Part shown: piece by piece, positions 12,623-21,356 of the stretch
Layout: every line of letters begins with the position of its first letter
How positions within the stretch are numbered: position 1 is the first letter of the stretch
NCBI GenBank assembly: GCA_003142615.1
Contig: PLMW01000039.1
Coordinates: 1 to 38,555, forward strand
Length of the DNA: 38,555 nucleotides
Direction: 5' to 3'
Source of the DNA: Opitutia bacterium
GTDB taxonomy: Bacteria > Verrucomicrobiota > Verrucomicrobiia > Opitutales > Opitutaceae
Translations under genes and position numbers: made by a program
The notes under the pieces: generated by a model
Databases searched by the model: none
What the model was told of the DNA's origin: nothing
The model's input: the letters and a program-made list of their open reading frames with translations, nothing else

Positions 12623-14083
12623 ATGTCACCGGTCCGTATTCTCCTTCGCAAAAGTCTGCTCATGTTCTGGCGCGCCAAGGCCGCGGTCGCCATCACCTTC
12701 CTGGTGCCCATCGTGCTGATCTACCTCTTCGGGCACGTCTTTGGGCTGTACCGCAAGGACAGCGGCCCTGTCGGCATCCCGATCGCGGTCGTGAACCTGA
12801 GCCAGGAACCCGCCGCGCTGAAACTCATCGAAGCCCTGAAGGCGGAGAAGGCCTTTCGCGTCATCACCACTCGCGATCTCGGCAACGGGGCCACCCGGCC
12901 GCTGACCGAGGCCGACGTGCGCGCCGGTTTGCATGACAACTGGTACCGTTATGCGCTGATCCTGCCCGCTGACCTCCTCCCGGACGACGCCTTCGGCGTG
13001 CGCATGAAGTTTCTCTTCAACCCGCGCAACGAGATCGAGGCGCAGACCGTCAACGGCCTTCTGCAGAAGACCGTCTTCTCCAACGTGCCGCAGCTGCTCG
13101 GCCAGTCATTGCAGAAACGCGCCCGCCGTTTCCTCGGTGACGAACGCTTTGAGCGCTTCAACCGCACCATCGCCAACACCCTCGCCGACAATTTCGGCGG
13201 GGATCGCGAAAAGATCTACCAGCAGGCGATCTCCGGCGACTTGGGATTCAGCGAACTTAATCGGACCGAGGCAGGAAAAACGCCCGCCCCACCGCCGGGC
13301 CTGCGCCGCCTGGATGCGGCCCCGGCACCGAACGGGCCTGATGCGCAAAGCCAGAGTTCGAAACTGGAGGGTCAAAAGTCCGCTGCCGCGCCCCCCCAGG
13401 ATCAAAAATCCTCCACGGACATTTTCTCGCAGATGGTGAAGATCGAGACCGAGCAGGTGGCCGGCAAGGAGGTCAAGAACCCCATGGCCGCGCGTCTGGT
13501 AGGCGGCTACGCCATCATGTTCCTGCTCATGGCCGTCAGCGCCTCAGCCACCACGCTTTTTGAGGAAAAGAACTCCGGCGTCTTCCAGCGCCTGCTGTCC
13601 TCCCCGGTGCGGCCGGCGCACATCCTCTGGGCGCGGTTTCTTTTCGGCGTCATCCTCGGGTTGGTGCAGATTACCGCACTCTTCTGCGCCGGGCGCGTGT
13701 TCTTCGGCCTCGACATCTTTCGCCACGCCGGCGCGCTGTTCGCGGTGGCTTTGAGCGCCGCCGCGGCCTGTTCGGCCTTCGGCATGCTGGTCGCCGCCAT
13801 CTCACCCAGCGCGGCGGCCGCCAATGGCATCTCCACATTCGTCGTCATTTCCATGAGCGCGGTCGGCGGCGCCTGGTTCCCGGTCAGCTTCATGCCCGAC
13901 TACATCCAGACGGTGAGCAAGTTTACCCTGGTGTACTGGTCGGTCGAAGGCTTCACCGACGTGCTCTGGGCGGGCCGGTCGCTGCTCGAGGTGCTGCCGA
14001 CCATCGGCATCCTCGCCGGCATCGCCGCCGGCGTCATGGCCGTGGCCGTGTGGTGTTTCAACCGCGGCAAGCTCTTCGACTGA
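12623..14083 (+). CDS. ABC-2 type transporter permease
   Basis: The membrane subunit paired with the preceding ATPase. Of 486 residues, one helix lies near 20-38 (AVAITFLVPIVLIYLFG); a long extracytoplasmic region follows to about 290, then five or six helices (AIMFLLMAVSASATTLF to the C-terminus). SSPVRPAHILWARFLFG and the VVISMSAVGGAWFPVSFMP block are typical of the ABC2_membrane_3 group. The extracytoplasmic region carries a low-complexity Pro/Ala/Gln/Ser insertion at about residues 215-267 (PAPPPGLRRLDAAPAP, then SQSSKLEGQKS), encoded by repetitive DNA; it is probably a disordered linker. A large inverted repeat follows the stop codon. Confidence 0.9.
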   Translation: MSPVRILLRKSLLMFWRAKAAVAITFLVPIVLIYLFGHVFGLYRKDSGPVGIPIAVVNLSQEPAALKLIEALKAEKAFRVITTRDLGNGATRPLTEADVRAGLHDNWYRYALILPADLLPDDAFGVRMKFLFNPRNEIEAQTVNGLLQKTVFSNVPQLLGQSLQKRARRFLGDERFERFNRTIANTLADNFGGDREKIYQQAISGDLGFSELNRTEAGKTPAPPPGLRRLDAAPAPNGPDAQSQSSKLEGQKSAAAPPQDQKSSTDIFSQMVKIETEQVAGKEVKNPMAARLVGGYAIMFLLMAVSASATTLFEEKNSGVFQRLLSSPVRPAHILWARFLFGVILGLVQITALFCAGRVFFGLDIFRHAGALFAVALSAAAACSAFGMLVAAISPSAAAANGISTFVVISMSAVGGAWFPVSFMPDYIQTVSKFTLVYWSVEGFTDVLWAGRSLLEVLPTIGILAGIAAGVMAVAVWCFNRGKLFD

Positions 14084-14089
14084 GGAAGA

Positions 14090-14162
14090 GCCCACGGAAC
14101 ACACCGAATCACCCGGAATAGTTCCCTGAAAAATTTCCGTGTCTTCCGTGTGTTCCGTGGGC
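14090..14162. repeat. 15-bp perfect inverted repeat flanking a 9-bp tandem repeat
   Basis: GCCCACGGAACACAC at 14090-14104 is the exact reverse complement of 14148-14162. The right arm is part of three near-identical 9-bp units (TTCCGTGTC, TTCCGTGTG, TTCCGTGGG) at 14135-14161. The element starts 6 bp after the permease stop and ends 12 bp before the proA start, so it fills the intergenic space. It could fold as a terminator-like stem with a 43-base loop, or be a small dispersed repeat element. Confidence 0.75.
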
Positions 14163-14174
14163 AACTTCTCTGCC

Positions 14175-15491
14175 ATGCCCGCCGACCTGCAAAAACTCGT
14201 CACCGCTTTGGCCCGCCGCGCCCGTGCGGCGTCGCTCGTGCTTGCCACGGCGCCTGCGGAACAGAAAAACGCCGCGCTGGCCCGGCTGGCAGAACTCCTG
14301 CCCGCCTCGACGGACGCCCTCCTCGCCGCCAACGCCCGGGATCTCGCTGCGGCGAAGAAAAACAAGCTCACATCCGCGCAGATCGACCGCCTGACGCTGG
14401 CACCGGAGCGCATCGCCCAGATGGCCGAGGGTGTGCGGCAGGTGGCCGCACTGCCCGATCCCGTCGGCGAAGAACTCGAGCGGACGGAGCGCCCCAACGG
14501 ACTCGAGATCCGCAAGGTCCGCGTACCCATCGGTGTCATCGGCATCATCTACGAGGCGCGGCCCAACGTCACCATCGACTGCGCCGTGCTCTGCCTGAAG
14601 TCTGGCAACGCCGCCATCCTGCGAGGGGGGACGGAATCCTTTCATACAAACAGAATGCTGGTCGAAATCATCCACCAAGCACTGTCCGGAAAATCCACGC
14701 CCCCCTCGTCCTCCGAAGCCTTGGCGAAGGAGGACGGACTGCCGTCCGATGCCGTCCAGCTCATCCCCACGACCGATCGCGCCGCACTTACCACGCTGCT
14801 CAAGCTCGACTCGCTCATCCACTGTATCATCCCGCGCGGCGGAGAGGGCCTCATCCGCTTCGTGGCGAAAAATTCCACCATTCCCGTCATCAAGCATTTC
14901 AAGGGCGTGTGCTTCGTCTACGTGGACAAGGACGCCGATCCCGCCATGGCCGAAAGCATCGTGGTGAACGCCAAGGTGCAGCGTCCCGGCGTGTGCAACG
15001 CCGCCGAGCAGCTCCTCGTGCATGGAGCCGTGGCCGGCACGCTGCTGCCGCGCCTCGCCCGCGCGTTGCTCGCGCACAAGGTCGAGCTGCGCTGCGACCA
15101 GGCGTCGGCCGTCATCCTCAAAAAGCACCAGCTCGCCCACAAGTCCGCCCGGGCCGCGGATTACTCGACCGAGTTTCTCGATCTGATCATGGCCGTGCGT
15201 GTCGTTCCGTCGCTTGACGACGCGATCGCCACGGTCAACCGCGACAGCTCCGCACACACCGACGCCATCGTCACGCGCGACGCGGCCGCGGCGGAGCGAT
15301 TCCTCGCCGGGGTGGACAGCGCCGTGGTATTGTGGAACGCGAGTACGCGCTTCAACGACGGTTTCGAGTTCGGCCTCGGCGCGGAGATCGGCATCAGCAC
15401 CGATCGCCTGCATGCGCGCGGGCCGATGGGCCTGCGCGAGCTCTGCAGCTACAAGTACGTCGTCACCGGCTCCGGCCAGGTGCGCGGATAA
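14175..15491 (+). CDS. proA: Gamma-glutamyl phosphate reductase
   Basis: It reduces gamma-glutamyl phosphate to glutamate semialdehyde with NADPH in proline synthesis. It has 438 residues from ATG 14175, slightly longer than the usual 415-420. Aldehyde dehydrogenase-fold motifs are clear: [49 protein letters not shown], and the nucleophile Cys in [16 protein letters not shown]. The extra length comes from an in-frame insertion (about [16 protein letters not shown]) between the LVEIIHQAL helix and the [10 protein letters not shown] strand, encoded by an imperfect palindrome. An upstream in-frame ATG at 14139 lies inside the intergenic repeat and is unlikely. No proB is adjacent. Confidence 0.95.
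   Translation: MPADLQKLVTALARRARAASLVLATAPAEQKNAALARLAELLPASTDALLAANARDLAAAKKNKLTSAQIDRLTLAPERIAQMAEGVRQVAALPDPVGEELERTERPNGLEIRKVRVPIGVIGIIYEARPNVTIDCAVLCLKSGNAAILRGGTESFHTNRMLVEIIHQALSGKSTPPSSSEALAKEDGLPSDAVQLIPTTDRAALTTLLKLDSLIHCIIPRGGEGLIRFVAKNSTIPVIKHFKGVCFVYVDKDADPAMAESIVVNAKVQRPGVCNAAEQLLVHGAVAGTLLPRLARALLAHKVELRCDQASAVILKKHQLAHKSARAADYSTEFLDLIMAVRVVPSLDDAIATVNRDSSAHTDAIVTRDAAAAERFLAGVDSAVVLWNASTRFNDGFEFGLGAEIGISTDRLHARGPMGLRELCSYKYVVTGSGQVRG
14708..14735. repeat. Imperfect palindrome inserted in frame within proA
   Basis: GTCCTCC at 14708-14714 pairs with GGAGGAC at 14729-14735, and the inner bases GAAGCC and GGCGAA pair in part, giving a long stem-loop. It encodes [10 protein letters not shown], residues absent from typical ProA. 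This sequence type looks like the small palindromic elements dispersed in some Verrucomicrobiota genomes (recollection, not searched). Confidence 0.65.
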
Positions 15492-15617
15492 CAAGTCCGC
15501 CCGAGTTTGTTACTCGCTTTCGCGTTCTTCGTGGTGCATTGGCTCCGCGCTCTCCGCGATGTAGTCCGGTTGACGGCGCCGCGGTTTCCGGCAATCATTG
15601 CCGTCTACCTGCCTGTC

Positions 15618-16592
15618 ATGCCGCTCCGCCGTTTGCTCCGCCGCCTTGCATGGACCGCCGTCCTCGTGTCGGCGGGTTCCGCCTGTCTCTGCGCCCAGAT
15701 CAAAGTGACCGGCCTTGACGCCACCTTGGACGCGACGACTTTTTATCGCGAGACCACGTGGGACAACCTGCACGGCCTGAAACGCCTCACCACCCCGCTC
15801 GTCAATCTCTCGTTTGTCACGGATTCCGGTTTTCGTCTGTCCCAACGCGACGAGACCGATCGCTCCCTGCCGACGAGCCTCCGCCTGGCGGGTCTGCAGC
15901 CTGCGGATTTCCAGGAGATCGCCGATGCCGTACACACCGCTTTCGTAGCCGAGCTCAAGGCGCAGGGCGTCGACGTCATGCCCTACGAACCGCTCGCCGT
16001 GAATCCCGGCTTCCAGGAGCTGGCTTATCAAGCCCCGCGGAGTGGAAAAGAACAGGACGTGCCCCAGACCTACCAGACCATCGCGGGCATCTCGGGCGCG
16101 CGCAAAACCATGACCCTGGTGGGGCACCATTGTCCGTGGGTGGAATCATTCATGCTGGCCAATTTTCTTCCCGCCACCCGCCTCACGCGCGAACTTGAAG
16201 CGACACTGCCCATCGTTTCGTTTCTGGTCGAATTCGTCACCTACTCGAGCGAGCGCACCACCACCTACGACTGGCGCGAGTTTCTCCCCGCGGGACACCC
16301 CCCCGAGGCCCCTCCGTTGCGGGCGCGGCCGCAGATCTTCCTCTCGGCGGGTACGGCGGCGTTTCTCACGCCGGACGGCCAGACGGCCACGCTGACCCTC
16401 ACCACCGCCATCGGATACGAGCATGCCTTTGTGGCTGGTATCCGGCGCACGCGCGGTCGCGATCGCGAGGAGCGCAAGGGCGGCAGTTACGAGGTGACCG
16501 TGGATCCGGCGGCTTACAAACAGGCGGTGATCGACGTGCTCAAAGCGCAGGTCGTAATGATCGCCCGGAAACTGGCCGCGGGCAGGCACTGA
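15618..16592 (+). CDS. Secreted protein of unknown function
   Basis: A 324-residue protein with a signal peptide (MPLRRLLRRLAWTAVLVSAG, cleavage probably after CLCA), so it should act in the periplasm or outside. I do not recognise a family. The mature part contains FYRETTWDNLHGLKRLTTPL, a region LQPADFQEIADAVHTAFVAEL with an alternating helix pattern, TLVGHHCPWVESFMLANFLP and a C-terminal helix YKQAVIDVLKAQVVMIARKL. ATG 15618 was chosen because it gives the signal peptide; the frame is open upstream to 15507. A hairpin (CGGCA-ATCAT-TGCCG, 15589-15603) lies just before the start. The next gene, 63 bp later, also encodes an exported protein. Confidence 0.7.
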   Translation: MPLRRLLRRLAWTAVLVSAGSACLCAQIKVTGLDATLDATTFYRETTWDNLHGLKRLTTPLVNLSFVTDSGFRLSQRDETDRSLPTSLRLAGLQPADFQEIADAVHTAFVAELKAQGVDVMPYEPLAVNPGFQELAYQAPRSGKEQDVPQTYQTIAGISGARKTMTLVGHHCPWVESFMLANFLPATRLTRELEATLPIVSFLVEFVTYSSERTTTYDWREFLPAGHPPEAPPLRARPQIFLSAGTAAFLTPDGQTATLTLTTAIGYEHAFVAGIRRTRGRDREERKGGSYEVTVDPAAYKQAVIDVLKAQVVMIARKLAAGRH

Positions 16593-16655
16593 TTAATCTC
16601 CGCATCACCCTGTCCTCCCGCGGGAAACCTTTTCCCAGATTTCCCGTCTAACCTT

Positions 16656-17324
16656 GTGATGACCCTCCGCCCGCACATCGTTGTGCTTTGGTTCGCCCAG
16701 ATCATGGCGCTGGGTGTGCCAGCCGGTGCGGCGCCAGAGGCGAAGGACACAACGGGCCAGCCGGCGGGTTCCGGCGCCACCATGTCGACCAACGAGCCGG
16801 TCGCACCAGCCGCACCGAAGGTGACAAACGAGACGGCTGCCATCGTCGTCCCCAACCCCGCCAAGCCCGCTGCGCCCAAACCCCGCCCCAGACTTTCCCC
16901 TCAGCTCACCGCCGAACTGTCCACCCAAATGCCGGTCTGGAGCCCGCCACCAGCCGAGAAAGTCGATCAGCCTCCCCCGCCGCCCCCCGATCCCGATGTC
17001 GTGCAGATGGCCCCGGTCATCGTCAAAGATTACCGGCTGCCGCGCATCGACGAAAAGGAGTGGCTGACGCCGAAGGCGTTGGATGCGATGCTGGTGAAGG
17101 AATATCTCACGCCGTTCGATCGTGAATTTCTCAACCGCTACACGCTGCCACTCTTCGGCATCTCCAAGGAGGCCCGCGCCCGCATGATGTACGAGGAGGA
17201 CAAGCGCCTGCGCGATCTGCAATGGATGAACGACCAGATCGACCAGATGAAAAAACTCGATCCGGAGGCCGCGAAGGAGTTGACGAAGGTTCGCAATGAC
17301 ACCTTCACCCGCGACCCGCCGTAG
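16656..17324 (+). CDS. Secreted proline-rich protein of unknown function
   Basis: A 222-residue protein with a signal peptide (LRPHIVVLWFAQIMALGVPA, cleavage near AGAA). A proline/alanine-rich and probably disordered stretch (about 25-115, with PAKPAAPKPRPRLSPQL and QPPPPPPDPD) leads into a charged alpha-helical C-terminus (EARARMMYEEDKRLRDLQWM, then DQIDQMKKLDPEAAKEL) that could form a coiled coil. A proline-rich periplasmic linker plus helical tail resembles proteins that span the periplasm, but no TonB or OmpA domain is present. The start may be ATG 16656 or 16659. The 256 bp before birA hold no gene that I can support. Confidence 0.65.
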   Translation: MMTLRPHIVVLWFAQIMALGVPAGAAPEAKDTTGQPAGSGATMSTNEPVAPAAPKVTNETAAIVVPNPAKPAAPKPRPRLSPQLTAELSTQMPVWSPPPAEKVDQPPPPPPDPDVVQMAPVIVKDYRLPRIDEKEWLTPKALDAMLVKEYLTPFDREFLNRYTLPLFGISKEARARMMYEEDKRLRDLQWMNDQIDQMKKLDPEAAKELTKVRNDTFTRDPP

Positions 17325-17580
17325 CGGGTTCCACCCTGGCCGCATCGCGCGCGCGATCAATCCCCTCTTCCCTCTCCGGCGTCGGTGCTGGTTTCGGCCC
17401 GGCCGGCGGCGACGGAGCATCTGCCGAAACTCATCAAATGTCATTTGCCGAACCGCCGCGCTTTGGTTTTTACTTTGAACGACCCTCACCGCCCGCTTTT
17501 CCATGCCGTCCGCGCCACGATCCCCCTCCGCCGAAAACCCATCCGCCGCCCGCCGGGGAGCGGCCTCGGACTCGACTGCC

Positions 17581-18567
17581 ATGATTCCCCCCGAACTCGT
17601 CATCCTCCGCGAATTGCTCGAACACGAACCCGCTTTCGTGTCCGGGAACGTCCTCGCCGGCAAACTCGGCATGAGCCGCGTCGGCGTCTGGATGCACATG
17701 GGCAAGCTGCGTGACCAGGGTTTCGAGTTCGAGGCCGTACGCAGCCGCGGCTACCGGGTCGTCCGGTGGCCGGCCAGCCTCAACCCCCTGCTCGTGCAGG
17801 CCCACTTGAAGCCGCCCACCCGGCAGCTGGACATCCTCTGCCTGCCCGAGGTCGACAGCACCAATGACGAAGCCGAGCGCCAGCTCGCCTCCGGCCGGGC
17901 CACGCCGTTTGTCGTGCTCGCCCGCCGGCAGACGCTGGGCCGCGGCCGTCTCGGCCGCGTCTGGCATAGCGCGGACAACGGCAACCTGTATATGAGCTTC
18001 GTCTTCCGTCCGCATCTCGAGCCCGGCCGCATGCAGCCGTTCACCCTCTGGATGGGTGCCAACCTCTGCGAACTCGTGGCCAACTTCTGCCACCTCGAGC
18101 CCGGCATCAAGTGGCCCAACGACCTCTATTTTGAGGGCCGCAAGCTCGGCGGCATGCTGACGGAGGCCCGCATCGACTCCGACCAGATCCGCGACCTCGT
18201 TTTCGGCCTGGGCCTCAACGTCAACAGCCCGCTCGCCGCGCTGCCCGCCGAGCTCGCCCGTCAGGCCACCACGCTGGCCGACTGCACGGGGCATCCGCTC
18301 GATCTCAACCGGCTGACCGCGGCGATCATCGGCCGCGTGCTCTCCGCCTACGAGCGGTTCATCGAGGATGGCTACCGGGACACGTTTGCCGACTTGTGGA
18401 ATCGCTTCGACCTCCTGCGCGGCCGGCCGGTTACCCTGGTGCAGGGCAGCCGGCGCATCACGGGCGTCGCCGGTGGCATCGACGACGAGGGCTCGCTGCT
18501 CATTCGCGGCGAGAATGGCCGCCCCCAGCGTTTCCATGCCGGCGAGGTGACGCTGGAGAAAAGCTAG
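17581..18567 (+). CDS. birA: Biotin--[acetyl-CoA-carboxylase] ligase with N-terminal HTH (BirA)
   Basis: It attaches biotin to the carrier subunit of acetyl-CoA carboxylase through biotinyl-AMP. Residues 1-60 are a helix-turn-helix domain (ELLEHEPAFVSGNVLAGKLG, SRVGVWMHMGKLRDQGF), so it may also be the biotin repressor. The catalytic domain includes EVDSTNDEAERQLASG, the biotinyl-AMP loop QTLGRGRLGRVWHS, KWPNDLYFEGRKLGGMLTE and GLGLNVNSP. The small C-terminal domain ends GEVTLEKS. ATG 17581 gives 328 residues and starts right at the HTH; an upstream ATG at 17503 adds 26 low-complexity residues. It is followed by coaX 98 bp later, a pairing found in many bacteria. Confidence 0.93.
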   Translation: MIPPELVILRELLEHEPAFVSGNVLAGKLGMSRVGVWMHMGKLRDQGFEFEAVRSRGYRVVRWPASLNPLLVQAHLKPPTRQLDILCLPEVDSTNDEAERQLASGRATPFVVLARRQTLGRGRLGRVWHSADNGNLYMSFVFRPHLEPGRMQPFTLWMGANLCELVANFCHLEPGIKWPNDLYFEGRKLGGMLTEARIDSDQIRDLVFGLGLNVNSPLAALPAELARQATTLADCTGHPLDLNRLTAAIIGRVLSAYERFIEDGYRDTFADLWNRFDLLRGRPVTLVQGSRRITGVAGGIDDEGSLLIRGENGRPQRFHAGEVTLEKS

Positions 18568-18615
18568 CCAAGGTCGAAGGCTTGCTTGATCCCGCTTGAT
18601 CGATTCCCCTTCGGC

Positions 18616-18656
18616 TCTCGACTTTCGACTTTCGTCTTTCGACCTTTACCTTTCAA
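18616..18656. repeat. Short tandem repeat between birA and coaX
   Basis: Imperfect 8-bp units of the type CGACTTT (CTCGACTTTCGACTTTCG, then TCTTTCGACCTTTACCTTTC) fill most of the birA-coaX gap. It is the same style of low-complexity repeat seen in the KAS III fusion linkers. Confidence 0.7.
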
Positions 18657-18665
18657 CCCAGCGCC

Positions 18666-19451
18666 ATGCCCCTCCTCTGCATCGACATCGGCAACACGCA
18701 CACGCACTACGGCGTGGCGGCCAACGGCCAGGCCCTCTTCCAGCGCGCGCTGCCCACGCGGCTGATTGACCATCCCTCCGACGGTTTCGGCCCGGTGCTG
18801 GAGCGCATCGTCGCCGACCATCCCGCGCTGGAAGGCGCCGCCTTTTGCGCGGTGGTGCCGGCGGCGGCGAAGCTGCTCCGGCGTGTTTTTGAGCTGCACA
18901 AGTTCGCCCGCCCCCTCTGGCAGCTGACGCCCGACCAGCGGCTCGGCGTGCCGCTCAGCTATCCCAAGCCGGAGGAGATCGGCCAGGACCGCCTGGCCAA
19001 CGCCGCCGGCGCGCAGGCGTTCTGCGGCACGCCCGCCATTGTCATCGACCTCGGCACCGCCGTCACCTTCGACATTGTCACGCGCGCGCACGGCTACGAG
19101 GGCGGCATCATCGCCCCCGGCGTCGGGGTGATGCGGCGCTACCTGCATGAACAGACCGCGCTGCTGCCGCTGCTCGACGATTCGCTGGAGGTGTCGGGCG
19201 TCATCGGCCGGTCCACCGTCGAAGCCATGCGCATCGGCACCGTCATCGGCTTCGGCGGCATGATCCAGGCGTTGCTCGACGCGGTGCTGGCCGAGCTGGC
19301 CCGGCGCGGCGAGCCCCTGCCAAAGGTGCTCGCCACCGGCGGCGCGGCGGCGTTACTAGAGAAGACGTTGCGTCATCCCTTCACGCTCGTGCCCGACCTC
19401 ACCCTGCGGGGCCTCGCCGCCGCCTGGCGGTTGAACGCGCCGCCGGGGTAA
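18666..19451 (+). CDS. coaX: Type III pantothenate kinase
   Basis: It phosphorylates pantothenate, the first step of coenzyme A synthesis. The 261 residues show the CoaX pattern: phosphate loop LLCIDIGNTHTHYGV at the N-terminus, the substrate motif GQDRLANAAGAQAF, DLGTAVTFDIV with the catalytic Asp, and the GGIIAPGVGVM block. The C-terminal ATGGAAALLEKTLRHP continues the ASKHA fold. Together with birA it links to acyl-carrier and carboxylase chemistry. It is 42 bp before the next ABC gene, which may be read from the same transcript. Confidence 0.95.
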   Translation: MPLLCIDIGNTHTHYGVAANGQALFQRALPTRLIDHPSDGFGPVLERIVADHPALEGAAFCAVVPAAAKLLRRVFELHKFARPLWQLTPDQRLGVPLSYPKPEEIGQDRLANAAGAQAFCGTPAIVIDLGTAVTFDIVTRAHGYEGGIIAPGVGVMRRYLHEQTALLPLLDDSLEVSGVIGRSTVEAMRIGTVIGFGGMIQALLDAVLAELARRGEPLPKVLATGGAAALLEKTLRHPFTLVPDLTLRGLAAAWRLNAPPG

Positions 19452-19493
19452 CCTTGCCGGGAAATCGTTGTCCACCACCCTGTCTTCCTCCGC

Positions 19494-20525
19494 ATGCCCA
19501 CCGCCGATCCAGAGACCGCTCCGCTCACCATTGAGGTCGAGCACCTAGTAAAAACCTACGGCGGGATCGCGGCGGTGAACGACGTGAGCTTCACCGTGCG
19601 GCGCGGCGAGATCGTGGGACTCCTCGGCCCCAACGGGGCGGGCAAGAGCACCACCATGCGCATCCTCACGGGCTTCCTGCCGGCCACCTCCGGCATCGTA
19701 CGCATCTGCGGCATCCCCGTCGCCTCGCGCACCGACGAGGCCAAGCGTCACATCGGCTACATGCCCGAGAACAATCCGCTGCCCGAGGACATGCGCATCA
19801 ATGAATACCTCTACTACCGCGGCCGGCTGAAGGAGATGCCCCGCGAAAAACTCCATGCGCGGCTCGACGAGGTGCTCGAACTCTGCGATCTCAAGCGCAT
19901 CCGCCACCGCATCATCGGCAAGCTTTCCAAGGGGATGCGCCAGCGCGTGGGCATCGCCGAGGCCATCCTCGGTGAGCCGGAGGTGATCATCATGGACGAG
20001 CCGACGATCGGCCTCGATCCCCATCAAATCCTCATCGTGCGCGACCTCATCGGCGGCCTGCGCGGGCGCATGAGCGTCATCATCTCCAGCCACATCCTGC
20101 CCGAGATCGAGGTCACGTGCGACCGCGTGCTGATCATCAACGGCGGCCGGTTTGTCGCGCAGGGCACGCCGGCCGAGCTGCGGCGCGAGGTGCTGGGCCG
20201 CACCCATTACGAACTTGAGATCGCGGGCGACGTGGCGGCGCTGCCCGCCATGCTCGCAGGGGTCGACACGGCGCTGGCCGTGCAAATGACCTCGGGCCCG
20301 GACGACGCCGGCTTCCACGCCGTGATCCTCACCACCACCAGCGACCGGGAGCTGGGCGAGAGCCTGCTCGCGGCGCTCACCGCGAAGTCCTACCGCGTGC
20401 GCGCACTCAGCCGCACCCATCCCACGCTCGAGGACGTCTTCCTCGCCGCCACCCGGCGCAGCTGGGACATCGTCGACGCGCCCGCGAAGCGGGAAGCCGG
20501 ACGCCCGTCGTCCGAGGTCCGCTGA
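19494..20525 (+). CDS. ABC transporter ATP-binding protein (GldA-like)
   Basis: The ATPase of an ABC-2 transporter, 343 residues. Walker A is GPNGAGKSTTMRILTGF, signature LSKGMRQRVGIAEAIL, Walker B VIIMDEPTIGLDP, and the switch histidine lies in ISSHILPEIE. A C-terminal extension of about 100 residues after the core (LRREVLGRTHYELEIAGD to LEDVFLAATRRSWD) is typical of the GldA/NatA-type group. The following permease and GldG-like gene make this the gliding-associated (GldA-GldF-GldG) architecture. Outside Bacteroidota that system is not tied to gliding, and its substrate is unknown. Confidence 0.92.
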   Translation: MPTADPETAPLTIEVEHLVKTYGGIAAVNDVSFTVRRGEIVGLLGPNGAGKSTTMRILTGFLPATSGIVRICGIPVASRTDEAKRHIGYMPENNPLPEDMRINEYLYYRGRLKEMPREKLHARLDEVLELCDLKRIRHRIIGKLSKGMRQRVGIAEAILGEPEVIIMDEPTIGLDPHQILIVRDLIGGLRGRMSVIISSHILPEIEVTCDRVLIINGGRFVAQGTPAELRREVLGRTHYELEIAGDVAALPAMLAGVDTALAVQMTSGPDDAGFHAVILTTTSDRELGESLLAALTAKSYRVRALSRTHPTLEDVFLAATRRSWDIVDAPAKREAGRPSSEVR

Positions 20526-20581
20526 CTTTTCCCATGCCCGGCATGTCTCCCTCCCTCCCGCCCGCCGCCTTCTGAAGAACC

Positions 20582-21346
20582 ATGCGCCACTTCTTCACCA
20601 TCCTCGGCCACGAAATCCGCATGCTGCTGGTCAATCCCGGCACGTACATCGCGGCCATGCTGTTTCTCGCGATCATGGGCCTGATCTTCACCGGTCTGCT
20701 CGAGGTTTACAGCCAGCAGGCGCAGGAGACGTCGCCCGCCCACGACTTCTTCCGGCTCTTCCTGGGGTTCGCGGTGATTTTCATCGTGCCGCTCATGACG
20801 ATGAAGAGTGTCTCCGAGGAGCGGCGGCTCGGCACGCTGGAGACCCTGCTGACGACGCCGGTTTCCACCGCCGAGGTGGTGCTGGGCAAATACGGCGCCG
20901 CCTATTTCCTCTACCTGCTGTTGTGGGGTTCGACGGGCGGTCTCTTCTACCTCCTGCACCGCTTCGCCACCGACGCCCGCCTGCTTGATCCCGGTACGCT
21001 GATCGGCGGCTATCTCTACATCGCCGTGTCCGGTTTGCTCTTCGTGGCCATCGGGGTGTTTGCGAGCGCCTTGGCGCGCAATCAGGCGGTGGCTGCCGTG
21101 CTCGGCTTCGTGCTGCTCATGGTGCTGATTTTCGGCCCGAAGCTGGCGCTCGATATCCAGCTTTTGCAGATCGAAGCCTTCCGGCCGGTGCGCACGGCGC
21201 TCGACTACGCGCAGGTGTTCCAGCACCTCGACGACTTCAGCCGTGGCATCATCGACACCCGGCACCTCTTCTTCTACTTCACCGGCACCACGCTCACGCT
21301 CATCCTCACCATCCTGGGCGTCGAGGCGAAGCTGCTCCACCACTAG
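20582..21346 (+). CDS. ABC-2 transporter permease (GldF-like)
   Basis: A 254-residue permease with six probable helices: near 20-42, 59-78, 105-125, 137-160, 168-188 and 225-248. Motifs include HEIRMLLVNPGTYIAAMLFL at the N-terminus and SEERRLGTLETLLTTPVSTA, which is diagnostic of the ABC-2 family. It sits 56 bp after the ATPase gene and 10 bp before the GldG-like gene, so the three form one operon and presumably one complex in the inner membrane. Confidence 0.92.
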   Translation: MRHFFTILGHEIRMLLVNPGTYIAAMLFLAIMGLIFTGLLEVYSQQAQETSPAHDFFRLFLGFAVIFIVPLMTMKSVSEERRLGTLETLLTTPVSTAEVVLGKYGAAYFLYLLLWGSTGGLFYLLHRFATDARLLDPGTLIGGYLYIAVSGLLFVAIGVFASALARNQAVAAVLGFVLLMVLIFGPKLALDIQLLQIEAFRPVRTALDYAQVFQHLDDFSRGIIDTRHLFFYFTGTTLTLILTILGVEAKLLHH

Positions 21347-21356
21347 CCCCCGCGCC

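Noticed and set aside
17344-17357. 14-bp palindrome ATCGCGCGCGCGAT before birA
   Set aside because: Alternating CG runs are expected by chance in this GC-rich sequence, and it is far from the birA start.
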